Shown here piece by piece: positions 8,175-17,244 of a stretch of 64,000 nucleotides of DNA. A model generated the notes under the pieces. It was not told the DNA's origin, did no database searches, and was given only the letters and a program-made list of their open reading frames with translations. A program made the translations under genes and the position numbers. Origin of the DNA: Sphingomonas endophytica (GTDB lineage: Bacteria; Pseudomonadota; Alphaproteobacteria; Sphingomonadales; Sphingomonadaceae); assembly GCF_014199415.1 (NCBI RefSeq), contig NZ_JACIJN010000002.1:1-64000 (forward strand), written 5' to 3'. Each line of letters begins with the position of its first letter. The first letter of the stretch is position 1.

Positions 8175-8444
8175 TCAGCGTCCTTCCGCAGCGGTGGATT
8201 TCCCGAGGAAGCGGGCGCGGTTGTCGGCCCATGTCTTCAGGCATCCGGGATCGCGCGTTGCTGCTTCCCCCATGAACTGGCAGCGGGCGAGCGCCTCGCG
8301 CAGCGGATCGGCCGGTGCGGTGGACACGTCGACCGTGACCGGCACCACCGGCTTCTCCTTGCGCGTCATCTCGATCGCGGCGGCGGTGATGGCGATGCCG
8401 GCGAACGCGGCGGCGCCGATGCGGGCGAGCGTCTTCCCTTGCAT
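8175..8444 (-). CDS. trbK: TrbK-alt, putative entry exclusion protein
   Basis: 89 residues: a short basic start, a hydrophobic segment (IGAAAFAGIAITAAAIEM), then a periplasmic part with two cysteines (LARCQFMGEA, RDPGCLKTWADNRARFLG). The position between trbJ and trbL and the C...GC..W pattern match the 'TrbK-alt' proteins of alphaproteobacterial elements, which are thought to block redundant transfer into cells that already carry the element. Exclusion activity is inferred from the family name and position. Confidence 0.85.
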   Translation of the reverse strand: MQGKTLARIGAAAFAGIAITAAAIEMTRKEKPVVPVTVDVSTAPADPLREALARCQFMGEAATRDPGCLKTWADNRARFLGKSTAAEGR

Positions 8445-8452
8445 CGTCCGCC

Positions 8453-9214
8453 TCAGTTGCCGGGGTTGAACATGCGCGCGTTGCCGGGCTGGTAGCCCGT
8501 GCCCGGCGCGAGGAAGCGGCGGCGCTGCTCGCGACCCTGCTCGGCCGCCGCCGCCCGCTCGGCATCCGACAGCGCCTGCGCGCGGCCGTTCGCCGCCATC
8601 ATCGCGGTGAGGTCGGCGAGCTGCTGCGCCTGAAGCGCGAGGAGCTGGTTGCCGGCCTGCGTCGCCTGGAGCGCGCCGGTGGCGCCTTGGCTGCGGGTGA
8701 CGAGGTTCGCCATTTCCGTGCGATTGGCGTCGATGCTGCCGACGACGCCGGCCTGCACGCGCATCGCGTCCTGCAACCCGCCGACCGTGTTCTGCCAACG
8801 CGACCGGGCGTCGGTAACAAGCTGCCGGTCGGACGCGGTCATCGACGCGCTGCCGTATTGCCGCTGGAACGCCTGGTCGATCGACCGCACGTCGAAGGCG
8901 ATGTTCTGGGCCTGCTGGAGCAGTGCCTGCGTGCGGCGGACGTTCTGCTGGAGCTGCTGGAGCGACGAGTACGGCAGGCCGGCGAGGTTGCGCGCCTGAT
9001 TGACGAGCATCGTCGCCTCGTTCTGGAGCGAGGCGATCTGCTGGTTCACCTGCTGAAGCGTGCGCGCCGCCTGGAGAACGTTCTGCGCGTAGTTCGACGG
9101 GTCGAACACGGTCCACTGCGCGCCGGCGGGCGCGGACAGCATCGGCGACAGGGCGAGCGGCACGGTGAGGATGGACGCGGCGACGAGCGCCGCGCGGCTA
9201 CGGCGCAGGATCAT
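8453..9214 (-). CDS. trbJ: TrbJ, VirB5-like pilus-associated protein
   Basis: 253 residues with a signal peptide (ALVAASILTVPLALSPMLSAPAGAQ) and a long, Gln-rich helical domain with heptad-like repeats (LQQVNQQIASLQNEATML, LQQLQQNVRRTQALLQQAQNI). This is typical of TrbJ, a periplasmic/pilus-tip protein of the mating apparatus. The ATG at 9214 overlaps the trbE stop. Confidence 0.93.
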   Translation of the reverse strand: MILRRSRAALVAASILTVPLALSPMLSAPAGAQWTVFDPSNYAQNVLQAARTLQQVNQQIASLQNEATMLVNQARNLAGLPYSSLQQLQQNVRRTQALLQQAQNIAFDVRSIDQAFQRQYGSASMTASDRQLVTDARSRWQNTVGGLQDAMRVQAGVVGSIDANRTEMANLVTRSQGATGALQATQAGNQLLALQAQQLADLTAMMAANGRAQALSDAERAAAAEQGREQRRRFLAPGTGYQPGNARMFNPGN

Positions 9215-11649
9215 GATGGTGTCTCCAGGTTGGTGAGGTCGGGAATGAGGTCGGCGGCCCAGCCGACACCGCGGTGGCGCAGCCATGCGGCGAGGAAGCC
9301 GACGCGGCCGTGCTCGGCGACGATCGCGGCGATGGCCTGCTGATCGGTGCGCGCGGATGCGGCGCACAGCGCCAGCGCCACCTCGGACAGCCCCAGCTCG
9401 AACAGGCGGTTGCCGCGCCGCGACTGGCAGTAATAGTCGCGCTTGGGGACGGCTCGCGCGAGGATCTCGACCTGGCGGTCGTTGAGGCCGAACCGCCGGT
9501 AGATGGCGGTGATCTGCGGCTCGATCGCGCGCTCGTTCGGGAGCAGCAGTCGGGTCTGGCAGCTTTCGATGATCGCGGGCGCAATGGCCGACCCGTCGAT
9601 GTCCGACAGGCTCTGCGTCGCGAAGACGACGGAGGCGTTCTTCTTCCTGAGCGTCTTCAGCCACTCGCGGAGCTGCCCGGCGAAACCCTCGTCGTCCAGC
9701 GCCAGCCAGCCCTCGTCGACGATGATGAGCGTCGGCGATCCGTCGAGCCGGTCCTCGATCCGGTGGAACAGATAGGCGAGCACGGCGGGCGCCGCATCGA
9801 TGCCGATCAGCCCCTCGGTCTCGAACGCCTGGACGGTCGCGCTGCCGAGATGCTCGGCTTCCGCGTCGAGCAGCCGGCCCCACGCGCCGCCGACGCAATA
9901 GGGCCGCAGCGCCTGCTTCAGGTCGTTCGACTGGAGCAGCACGGCGAGGCCGGTAACGGTGCGCTCCTCGACCGGCGCCGACGCCAGCGACGACAGCGCG
10001 GTCCAGAGATGCTCCTTCACCTCCGGCGTGATCTGTACGCCCTCGCGCGTCAGGATGGCGACGAGCCAGTCGGCCGCCCATGCGCGCTCGGCCGTCTGTT
10101 CGATGCGGGCGAGCGGCTGGAGCGACACGCTGGCGTCGCTGCCCTCGGTCAGTCCGCCGCCGAGATCGTGCCAGTCGCCACCCATCGCCAGCGCGGCGGC
10201 ACGGATCGAGCCGCCGAAGTCGAAGGCGAACACCTGCGCGTGGCGGTAACGGCGAAACTGCAACGCCATCAGCGCGAGCAGCACCGACTTGCCCGCGCCG
10301 GTCGGGCCGACGACGAGCGTGTGGCCGACATCGCCGACGTGGAGCGACAGGCGGAAGGGGGTCGAGCCTTCGGTTCGGCCGTATAGGAGCGGCGGCGCGT
10401 CGAAATGCTCATCGCGCTCCGGGCCGGCCCAGACGGCCGACAGCGGGATCATGTGGGCGAGGTTGAGAGTCGAGATCGGCGGCTGCCGGACGTTGGCGTA
10501 GACGTGACCCGGCAGACTGCCGAGCCACGCGTCCACCGCGTTGATCGTCTCGGCCATCGCGGTGAAGTCGCGACCCTGCACCACCTTCTCGACCAGTCGC
10601 AGCTTCTCGTCGGCGATGCGTGCATCGGCATCCCATACCGTCACCGTCGCGGTGACGTAGGCGATGCCGGCATAGTCGGCGCCGAGTTCCTGAAGCGCGA
10701 GATCGGCGTCCGCCGCCTTGTTCGAGGCATCGGTATCGACCAGCACCGATTGCTCGTTGGTCATTACCTCCTTGAGGATCGCGGCGACCGACTTGCGCTT
10801 GGCGAACCACTGCCGCCTGATCCTGGTGAGCAGCTTGGTCGCATCGGTCTTGTCGAGCAGGATCGCGCGGGTCGACCAGCGATACGGGAAAGCCAGCCGG
10901 TTCAGTTCGTCGAGCAGGCCGGGCGTGGTCGCGGTCGGAAAGCCGGTGATGGTCAGGATGCGCAGGTGCTGCGTTCCGAGCATCGGCTCCAGCCCGCCGG
11001 TGAGCGGCTGGTCGGCGAGCAGCGCGTCGAGATACATCGGCGTCTCTGGCACGCGGACGCGGTGCCGGTGCGTCGAGACGCAGGCGTGGAGGTAGGTGAG
11101 CGTCTCCGCGTCTCCGAGCCAGCGGCACGCCGGCATGAAGGTCTCGACCAGCCGCAGGACGCGATCGGTGCGGTCGACGAAGCCGGTCAGAACCTCGTGC
11201 GGGTCGATGCCCTTCCGCTCGCGGCCCTCATAAAGCCAGCCTTCGGCCCGCGCGGCATCCTCGGCCGGCGGCAGATAGGTGAAGGTCAGGAAGTAGCTCG
11301 ACTCGAAGTGCGCACCGGCCTCCTCGAAGTCCGCCTTGCGCTCCGCATCGACCAGCGCGGAGGCGGCGTCGGGAAAAACGCTCGCCGGATAGGTCACGGC
11401 GGGGTGGCGCTGCGCCTCGACGAAGATCGCCCAGCCGCTCCCCAGCCGGCGGAAGGCATTGTTGAGCCGGCCGGCGACAGCGACCAGTTCGGCCGGGACT
11501 GCGCTGTCGAGGTCGGGGCCGCGGAAGCGTGCGGTGCGCTGGAAGCTGCCGTCCTTGTTGAGGACGACGCCGGAGCCGACCAGCGCCGCCCAAGGCAGGA
11601 AGTCGGCGAGCCGCGCGCCGGTGCGGCGATACTCGGCGAGGTGCATCAT
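9211..11649 (-). CDS. trbE: TrbE, VirB4-like conjugation ATPase
   Basis: 812 residues. The N-terminal CagE/TrbE/VirB domain is followed by the ATPase, with Walker A GPTGAGKS at residues 448-455 and Walker B-like LIIVDEGWLALDD around residue 625, then VVFATQSLSD. VirB4 proteins power pilus assembly and substrate transfer at the inner membrane. It starts with two adjacent ATG codons at 11649 and 11646. Length and motifs are complete, so the mating pore is probably functional. Confidence 0.96.
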   Translation of the reverse strand: MMHLAEYRRTGARLADFLPWAALVGSGVVLNKDGSFQRTARFRGPDLDSAVPAELVAVAGRLNNAFRRLGSGWAIFVEAQRHPAVTYPASVFPDAASALVDAERKADFEEAGAHFESSYFLTFTYLPPAEDAARAEGWLYEGRERKGIDPHEVLTGFVDRTDRVLRLVETFMPACRWLGDAETLTYLHACVSTHRHRVRVPETPMYLDALLADQPLTGGLEPMLGTQHLRILTITGFPTATTPGLLDELNRLAFPYRWSTRAILLDKTDATKLLTRIRRQWFAKRKSVAAILKEVMTNEQSVLVDTDASNKAADADLALQELGADYAGIAYVTATVTVWDADARIADEKLRLVEKVVQGRDFTAMAETINAVDAWLGSLPGHVYANVRQPPISTLNLAHMIPLSAVWAGPERDEHFDAPPLLYGRTEGSTPFRLSLHVGDVGHTLVVGPTGAGKSVLLALMALQFRRYRHAQVFAFDFGGSIRAAALAMGGDWHDLGGGLTEGSDASVSLQPLARIEQTAERAWAADWLVAILTREGVQITPEVKEHLWTALSSLASAPVEERTVTGLAVLLQSNDLKQALRPYCVGGAWGRLLDAEAEHLGSATVQAFETEGLIGIDAAPAVLAYLFHRIEDRLDGSPTLIIVDEGWLALDDEGFAGQLREWLKTLRKKNASVVFATQSLSDIDGSAIAPAIIESCQTRLLLPNERAIEPQITAIYRRFGLNDRQVEILARAVPKRDYYCQSRRGNRLFELGLSEVALALCAASARTDQQAIAAIVAEHGRVGFLAAWLRHRGVGWAADLIPDLTNLETPS

Positions 11650-11661
11650 GATTTGCGCCCC

Positions 11662-11937
11662 TCAGACCGACAGGTGGCCGGGGATGCGCAGGTGGCGGCG
11701 CACGACGTCGACGAACATCGGGTCGCGCTTCGCCGCCCACACCGCCGCGACATGCCCCACCGCCCAGACGGCGAGGCCGACCAGCCAGAGGCGCAGGCCG
11801 AGGCCGAGCGCCGCCGCCAGCGTGCCGTTGAGGATGGCGAGTCCGCGCGGCGCGCCGCCGAGCAGGATATGTTCGGTCAGCGCCCGGTGGACGGGTACGG
11901 CGAAGCCCGGCACCTCGCCGGCAGGATCGCCGGCCAT
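11662..11937 (-). CDS. trbD: TrbD, VirB3-like membrane protein
   Basis: 91 residues. It has the VirB3 pattern: a short cytoplasmic start ending VPVHRALTEHILLGGAPRGLAI, a hydrophobic hairpin (LNGTLAAALGLGLRLWLVGLAVWAVGHVAAVW) and an AAKRDPMFVDVVRRH tail. It works with VirB4/TrbE in pilus assembly. It overlaps the trbC stop by ATGA. Confidence 0.93.
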   Translation of the reverse strand: MAGDPAGEVPGFAVPVHRALTEHILLGGAPRGLAILNGTLAAALGLGLRLWLVGLAVWAVGHVAAVWAAKRDPMFVDVVRRHLRIPGHLSV

Positions 11938-12269
11938 CAGACCAGCGCCCCGCCGCCAAACGAGAAGAACGACAGGAAGAAGCTCGATGCGGCGAACGCG
12001 ATCGACAGGCCGAAGACGATCTGGATGAGCCGGCGGAAGCCGCCCGACGTATCGCCGAACGCGAGCGCGAGGCCGGTCGAGATGATGACGATAACCGCGA
12101 CGATCTTGGCGACCGGTCCTTCGATCGACTTGAGGATCGACTGGAGTGGCGCCTCCCACGGCATCGACGAGCCGGAGGCGTGGGCGGCCGGGGCGGTCAT
12201 CACGCTGATGACGACGACCGCTACCGCGGTCTCGAAGCGGCGGCGGGCAAGGCGAAAGCGAGAGGTCAT
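11937..12269 (-). CDS. trbC: TrbC, VirB2-like pilin
   Basis: 110 residues. A signal peptide (FETAVAVVVISVMTAPAAHA) is followed by MPWEAPLQSILKSIEGPVAKIVAVIVIISTGLALAFGD and a second hydrophobic segment (IVFGLSIAFAASSFFLSFF), the two-helix hairpin of conjugative pilins. A longer in-frame start upstream is only open reading frame through trbB and is rejected. The ATG at 12269 overlaps the trbB stop. Confidence 0.94.
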   Translation of the reverse strand: MTSRFRLARRRFETAVAVVVISVMTAPAAHASGSSMPWEAPLQSILKSIEGPVAKIVAVIVIISTGLALAFGDTSGGFRRLIQIVFGLSIAFAASSFFLSFFSFGGGALV

Positions 12270-13270
12270 GCAAAGTCTCCTGTGCTGGTGGGGGTGAGCG
12301 AGGCCGCCGGTCGTTCGGCGGGCACGACGCGGTAGTCGCCGTCCGGGCCGAGCCCTTCGACGCGGGCAAGCTCGGAGAGGCGGCGCATCGAGCCGCGACC
12401 TGCCAGGACGGCGACGAGGTCGATCGTCTCGGCAATCAGCGCGCGCGGGACGGTGACGACGGCTTCCTGGATGAGCTGCTCCATCCGCCGCAGCGCGCCG
12501 ATCGCGCTGCCGGCGTGGATGGTGCCGATCCCGCCGGGATGGCCGGTGCCCCATGCCTTCAGCAGGTCGAGCGCCTCGGGGCCGCGCACCTCGCCGATCG
12601 GGATGCGGTCGGGGCGCAGGCGCAAAGAGGAGCGGACGAGATCGGAGAGCGAGGCGACACCGTCCTTCGTCCGCATGGCGACGAGGTTGGGCGCGGCGCA
12701 TTGCAGCTCGCGCGTATCCTCGATGATGACGACGCGGTCGGCGGACTTCGCGACCTCTGCCAGCAGCGCGTTGGTCAGCGTCGTCTTGCCGGTCGATGTG
12801 CCGCCCGCGACGAGGATGTTGGCGCGGAATGCGACGCCCTCGCGCAGCACCTCGGCCTGGGCCTCGGACATGATGCCGGCCGCCACATAGTCGTCGAGCG
12901 TGAACACCGCGACCGCGGGCTTGCGGATGGCGAAGGCTGGCGCGGAGACGACCGGCGGCAATAGTCCCTCGAACCGCTCTCCCGTCTCGGGCAGCTCGGC
13001 CGACACGCGCGGGGCACCGGCATGGACTTCCGCGCCGACATGGTGCGCGACCAGCCGGACGATGCGTTCGCCATCGGCCGGTGACAACCGCTCGCCTGTG
13101 TCGGCCAGCCCCTCGGACAATCGGTCGATCCAGATGCGCCCGTCCGGGTTCAGCATCACCTCGACGACGGCGGGGTCTTCCAGCAGCCGGGCGATGGCAG
13201 GGCCGAGCGCGGTGCGCAGCATCCGCGTGCCCCGCGCCAGACCTTCCGAATTGTGCTGCGTCCCCGCCAT
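12266..13270 (-). CDS. trbB: TrbB, VirB11-like secretion ATPase
   Basis: 334 residues. A hexameric AAA-like ATPase at the cytoplasmic base of the channel. Walker A is GGTSTGKTT at residues 156-164, followed by [10 protein letters not shown] (Asp box) and [19 protein letters not shown] (His box). It is the first gene of the ten-gene trbBCDEJKLFGI row, in which most neighbours overlap by four bases, so the whole set is one transcript. Its promoter should lie in 13271-13513. Confidence 0.96.
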   Translation of the reverse strand: MAGTQHNSEGLARGTRMLRTALGPAIARLLEDPAVVEVMLNPDGRIWIDRLSEGLADTGERLSPADGERIVRLVAHHVGAEVHAGAPRVSAELPETGERFEGLLPPVVSAPAFAIRKPAVAVFTLDDYVAAGIMSEAQAEVLREGVAFRANILVAGGTSTGKTTLTNALLAEVAKSADRVVIIEDTRELQCAAPNLVAMRTKDGVASLSDLVRSSLRLRPDRIPIGEVRGPEALDLLKAWGTGHPGGIGTIHAGSAIGALRRMEQLIQEAVVTVPRALIAETIDLVAVLAGRGSMRRLSELARVEGLGPDGDYRVVPAERPAASLTPTSTGDFA

Positions 13271-13513
13271 GCGATCCCCGTTCCTGCCGGGGCGACATCA
13301 GCGGTCCCGAACGGGGTCGAGTAAGAGAGCCTGAAACTCGGCCGTTTCAACAAGTATCGAAGCCCGTGCGGGCATGGCGAAGAAACGGCGGCAATCGGCG
13401 GGAGCGGCTGCCCAGCAGGCGCAGCCTTCAGATCGATAGACTCAGCCGCGAGGTGGCGACTCTGTTCGCCGCCTTCTATGCTGACTTCTGACAGCGACTG
13501 GCGAGGAAACTAC

Positions 13514-14005
13514 GTGGATACTGCATCGCCCGTTATGACCCTGCGCCCAAAGCAGGAACTCGATTACTACGACAGCCGCTCGATCACTCTCCCTGTTGCC
13601 GTCACGCCGCTAGAGGCTTGGAATCTCATGCGGTCCGAGCCTCAACCGCTCATGCATCTGGCGTTCAAGGCAAGGGACGCGATCTCGTCGCTATTTGGCG
13701 TCAAGCGCATCGGCGGGTTTTCAGGCGCGCGGTGCGACGTGGCGAAGGTCGGCGACCGGCTCGATTTCTTCCTCGTCGAGCACGTTGCCGCGGACATGCT
13801 GGTTCTGACCGAACGCGATCGGCACCTCGATGTCATGATCTGCCTTTCAACGCATGGTCGGTCGGTCACGATCACCGCGTCCGTGTTCACGCACAATGCC
13901 TTTGGTCGCCTCTACATGCTGCCGGTCGGACCCGCGCATAAGCTGATCGTCCACAATGATCTCAGAAGGCTGAAACGCAAGGTCGAGACCGGGATGACGC
14001 AGTAG
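13514..14005 (+). CDS. DUF2867 family protein, opposite strand inside the transfer region
   Basis: 163 residues from a GTG at 13514 with GAGGAAA just upstream; an ATG at 13478 in the same frame lacks a ribosome site. The sequence (YYDSRSITLPVAVTPLEAWNLM... IGGFSG... LVLTERDRHLDVMICL) fits DUF2867, a polyketide-cyclase/START-like fold of unknown ligand. It is the only plus-strand gene between traG/copG and trbB and is thus probably an insertion or a gene with its own control. No role in transfer can be assigned. Confidence 0.75.
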   Translation: MDTASPVMTLRPKQELDYYDSRSITLPVAVTPLEAWNLMRSEPQPLMHLAFKARDAISSLFGVKRIGGFSGARCDVAKVGDRLDFFLVEHVAADMLVLTERDRHLDVMICLSTHGRSVTITASVFTHNAFGRLYMLPVGPAHKLIVHNDLRRLKRKVETGMTQ

Positions 14006-14026
14006 CAGGCGCGATGCTCGGCGGCG

Positions 14027-14461
14027 TCAGGCACCCGCATCCAAATTTCTGCCTCCGTCGATATCGCGCGACAGTTCCTTCAGGAACCGGTCGCCGGTCG
14101 CGAGCCGCCGGCCGAGCGTTTGCAGGAAGCCCTCGAACCGCTCGCTGCCCTTCGCCCGCGCGGACGCCTGCGCGCTGTCGGGCAGCGGCGGGGTGACGGT
14201 GAGCCAGAAGCGGATGAACAGCGACAGCGTCTCGCCGACGATGGCGAGGTCTTCGTCCATGTTATCGATCTGGCGGCCGATCCGGTCCATGCGGCGCGCG
14301 AACACCGCCTCAAGCCGTTCGGAGGCATCCGCCGACAGGAAGGACGCGACGGCGGCTTCGACGATGGCGGACTTTGATACGTTGCGGCGGAGCGCCAGCG
14401 CCTCGACCTTCTTCAGCAGGTCCGGGTCGAAGTAGACGTTCATGCGGGTCTTGGTCGGCAT
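14027..14461 (-). CDS. CopG-like ribbon-helix-helix protein
   Basis: 144 residues from ATG 14461 with a strong GAGGAGG seven bases upstream; a TTG two codons earlier is less likely. The start PTKTRMNVYFDPDLLKKVEALALRRNVSKSAIVEAAVASFL is a ribbon-helix-helix DNA-binding domain, followed by a helical region. Genes of this kind follow traG in many trb-type elements and may bind the transfer promoters or oriT. It starts 12 bases after the traG stop, so it is co-transcribed. Confidence 0.85.
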   Translation of the reverse strand: MPTKTRMNVYFDPDLLKKVEALALRRNVSKSAIVEAAVASFLSADASERLEAVFARRMDRIGRQIDNMDEDLAIVGETLSLFIRFWLTVTPPLPDSAQASARAKGSERFEGFLQTLGRRLATGDRFLKELSRDIDGGRNLDAGA

Positions 14462-14473
14462 GGCCAATCCTCC

Positions 14474-16465
14474 TCAAAGCTCGATGCCATCGGCCGGGTC
14501 CATCGACGCCTGCCGCGCGACGGACGTGATCTGGCTGCGAAGACTGCGTGCCTTCGCGGCGTCGACGTCGGGGTCGTCGTCGAGCACGTCGAACTCGTTG
14601 ACGGCCGGGTGCTCGGGCGGCGCGATCTCCTCCTGCTCGGGCAGATCCGGCTCGCGGCGGATGCCGGCGTTGGCCGGATCGGCGACGCTGCTATCGGCAC
14701 TGCTCTGCACCGATCCTACTATCGGCGTTGGGATCGCCAGCGCCGACCAGTCGTCTGCTGGCGATGTCGCCGTGTGCTTCGGTTCGGTCGGCTTGGGAGG
14801 CGGCAGCAGCCGTTCGCGGAAACGGGCATCCTCGTAGTAACGTGCTTTCTTCGCCCGGATTGGCGGCAGGCCCGCGACCAGCAGCAGCTCGTCGGCTGGA
14901 GGAAGCTGCATCACCTCGCCGGGGGTGAGCAGCGGCCGGGCCGTCTCCTGCCGCGACACCATCAGATGCCCGAGCCAGGGCGACAGCCGGTGGCCAGCAT
15001 AGTTGGTGGAATCGCGCATTTCGGTCGCGGTGCCGAGTGCATCGGACACGCGCTTGGCGGTGCGCTCGTCGTTGGTCGCGAAGGCGACGCGGACATGACA
15101 GTTGTCGAGCACGCTATTGTTCGCGCCGTAAGCCTTCTCGATCTGGTTGAGGCTCTGCGCGATCAGGAAGCTCTTGATGCCGTAGCCGGCCATGAACGCC
15201 AGAGCACTCTCGAAGAAGTCCAGCCGGCCGAGCGCGGGAAACTCGTCGAGCATCAGCAGCAGGCGGTGGCGCTTGGCCGATCCGTTCAGCTCCTCGGTCA
15301 GCCGACGTCCGACTTGGTTGAGGATCAGCCGGATCAGCGGCTTGGTGCGGGCGATGTCGGATGGCGGCACGACAAGGTAAAGGCTGACCGGGCGCTTGCC
15401 CGCGACGAGATCGGCGATGCGCCAGTCGCACCGCGCCGTCACCTTCGCCACCACGGGATCGCGGTATAGGCCGAGGAACGACATGGCGGTCGACAGCACG
15501 CCGGACCGCTCGTTGTCGGACTTGTTGAGCAGCTCGCGGGCCGACGAGGCGATGACCGGATGGACGCCGGCTTCGCCCAGATGCGGCGTCGACATCATCG
15601 CGCGCAGGGTCGCTTCCACCGGACGTTTGGGATCGGACAGGAAGCTGGCGACGCCGGCCAGCGTCTTGTCAGGTTCGGCGTAAAGGACGTGGAGGATCGC
15701 GCCGACCAGCAGCGAGTGGCTGGTCTTCTCCCAATGGTTGCGCTTGTCGAGCGCACCTTCGGGATCGACGAGGATGTCGGCGATGTTCTGCACGTCGCGG
15801 ACCTCCATGTCGCCGCGCCGCACCTCCAGCAGCGGGTTGTAGGCAGAGGACGCCGCGTCGGTCGGGTCGAACAGCAGTACGCGGCCGTGCCCGGCTCGGA
15901 AGCCGGCGGTCAGCGTCCAGTTCTCGCCCTTGATGTCGTGGACGATGACGCTGCCCGGCCAGGTCAGCAGCGTCGGGACGACGAGGCCGACGCCCTTGCC
16001 TGAGCGCGTCGGCGCGAAGCACAGGACATGCTCGGGGCCGTCGTGACGGAGATAGTCGCGGTCGAGCCGGCCGAGCAGCACCCCGTCCGGGCGGAGCAAC
16101 CCTGCCGCCTTCACCTCCTCCGGCGACGCCCAGCGCGCCGAGCCGTAGGTCGCGACGTTCTTCGCCTCCTTCGCCCGCCACATCGACAAACCGATCGCCA
16201 CCACGATTGAGACGAGGCCGCCCGATGCAGCGATGATCGCGCCCTCGACGAAGATCGCGGGCGCATAGGCGTCGTAGCAGTACCACCACCAGAAGAAGAG
16301 CGGCGGATGATAGACCGGCCAGTCAGCGACCTCGAACCACGGCGCGCCGAGCTGGGGCTGGAAGCCGAGCCGCCACGCCGTCCATTGCGTCGCCGCCCAA
16401 GTGGTGGCGACAACGATCGCGAGAACGAGGGCGACCTGCCCCCAGAGTATCTGGCCTCCGCGCAT
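14474..16465 (-). CDS. traG: TraG/VirD4-type coupling protein
   Basis: 663 residues. Transmembrane helices lie near residues 10-30 and 70-95, then the hexameric ATPase domain with Walker A APTRSGKG (151-158), VIVHDIKGENW and LLLMLDEFPALGRLD (Walker B region). The C-terminal tail is acidic. It docks the relaxase-DNA complex onto the secretion channel. GGAG precedes the ATG at 16465. Motifs are intact and length is typical. Confidence 0.96.
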   Translation of the reverse strand: MRGGQILWGQVALVLAIVVATTWAATQWTAWRLGFQPQLGAPWFEVADWPVYHPPLFFWWWYCYDAYAPAIFVEGAIIAASGGLVSIVVAIGLSMWRAKEAKNVATYGSARWASPEEVKAAGLLRPDGVLLGRLDRDYLRHDGPEHVLCFAPTRSGKGVGLVVPTLLTWPGSVIVHDIKGENWTLTAGFRAGHGRVLLFDPTDAASSAYNPLLEVRRGDMEVRDVQNIADILVDPEGALDKRNHWEKTSHSLLVGAILHVLYAEPDKTLAGVASFLSDPKRPVEATLRAMMSTPHLGEAGVHPVIASSARELLNKSDNERSGVLSTAMSFLGLYRDPVVAKVTARCDWRIADLVAGKRPVSLYLVVPPSDIARTKPLIRLILNQVGRRLTEELNGSAKRHRLLLMLDEFPALGRLDFFESALAFMAGYGIKSFLIAQSLNQIEKAYGANNSVLDNCHVRVAFATNDERTAKRVSDALGTATEMRDSTNYAGHRLSPWLGHLMVSRQETARPLLTPGEVMQLPPADELLLVAGLPPIRAKKARYYEDARFRERLLPPPKPTEPKHTATSPADDWSALAIPTPIVGSVQSSADSSVADPANAGIRREPDLPEQEEIAPPEHPAVNEFDVLDDDPDVDAAKARSLRSQITSVARQASMDPADGIEL

Positions 16466-16573
16466 ACCGGCTCCATCGAAAGGGAGCCGATCAGAGAATG
16501 CACGTCTCCGGCGCTGGCAATGAAAATCGCTGGCGAGTGGGCTGCCGGATACTGTGGCGAAGAAAAGGGATGG

Positions 16574-16873
16574 TCAGTGCGGCCGGTGCTGCGCTTTAAT
16601 GGCAGCCTGTTCGAGAAGGCACCGATAGCCCGTATGTGTCATCCACTGCGCGCGGGCCAGATGGCTCTCCCAGCACGCGTGTGTCCGGCACTCATCGGCG
16701 ACGGGATCACGGTGCAGGACGATCGTCGCTACCTCCCGCCAGTCGGCGCGGTCTGCGTCGGCGTCGAGCAGGCGCATGTACGTTACGAAATGCCGTTCGT
16801 CGTAGGTCGTGATCTTCGGCTCGCTGGGAGCCAAGTCATCAACCTCCGGGTCAAGCTCGGGTTTGATCCTCAT
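16574..16873 (-). CDS. QseM-like DUF2285 antiactivator
   Basis: 99 residues. The core ITTYDERHFVTYMRLLDADADRADWREVATIVLH...ESHLARAQWMTHTGYRCLLEQ is a stand-alone DUF2285 domain. In ICEMlSymR7A the single-domain DUF2285 protein QseM binds and inhibits the activator FseA, which has the same domain, and also inhibits the TraR regulator. The gene is divergent from an XRE regulator, as qseM is from qseC. Start chosen at ATG 16873 because longer in-frame starts cross the operator and the neighbouring gene. Function is by analogy. Confidence 0.75.
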   Translation of the reverse strand: MRIKPELDPEVDDLAPSEPKITTYDERHFVTYMRLLDADADRADWREVATIVLHRDPVADECRTHACWESHLARAQWMTHTGYRCLLEQAAIKAQHRPH

Positions 16874-16904
16874 CGCATGGTCGTCCTTCAGGCATCCACC
16901 TATT

Positions 16905-16941
16905 CTAATCCTGAAATGGGATAATCCCAAGTCAGGATTAG
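16905..16941. promoter_or_regulatory. Nested palindrome operator between qseM-like and qseC-like genes
   Basis: Two concentric inverted repeats share a centre at 16923. The outer arms are CTAATCCTGA (16905-16914) and TCAGGATTAG (16932-16941), a perfect 10-base match. The inner arms are TGGGAT (16917-16922) and ATCCCA (16924-16929). Together 16 of 18 base pairs match over 37 bases. The site lies 32 bases before the qseM-like start and 35 before the qseC-like start, so it can control both promoters; the XRE protein is the likely ligand. Confidence 0.8.
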
Positions 16942-16976
16942 CGGACCGGCTCCCCCTGATCGGAGAGCCGGGTCGA

Positions 16977-17228
16977 ATGCAGAAGTCCTTGCGCACGCCT
17001 CGGCAGATGCTGCTGCAATCACTCCTCGTCGAGGCGCGCAAGGCTGAACGCCTCACTCAGGCCGAACTGGCTGGCCTGTTGAATAAGCCGCAATCCTTCG
17101 TCGCCAAGTATGAGAGCGGTGAGCGTAGGATCGACGTGATCGAATTCGTCGACATCAGCGCGGCGTTGAGGATTGCAACCGGCGATATCCTTGCCAAGAT
17201 CAAGCCAGAGATTGGACCCAGAGAATAG
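16977..17228 (+). CDS. QseC-like XRE-family repressor
   Basis: 83 residues from ATG 16977, GGAG at 16962-16965. An XRE/Cro helix-turn-helix is clear: LLVEARKAERLTQAELAGLLNKPQSFVAKYESGERRIDVIEFVDISAAL. This resembles the controller (C) proteins of restriction-modification systems and QseC of ICEMlSymR7A, which binds two operators between itself and qseM and sets whether the antiactivator is made. The nested palindrome upstream supports autoregulation. The assignment is by architecture and context. Confidence 0.8.
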   Translation: MQKSLRTPRQMLLQSLLVEARKAERLTQAELAGLLNKPQSFVAKYESGERRIDVIEFVDISAALRIATGDILAKIKPEIGPRE

Positions 17229-17244
17229 CGCCGAAGTGGGTCGA

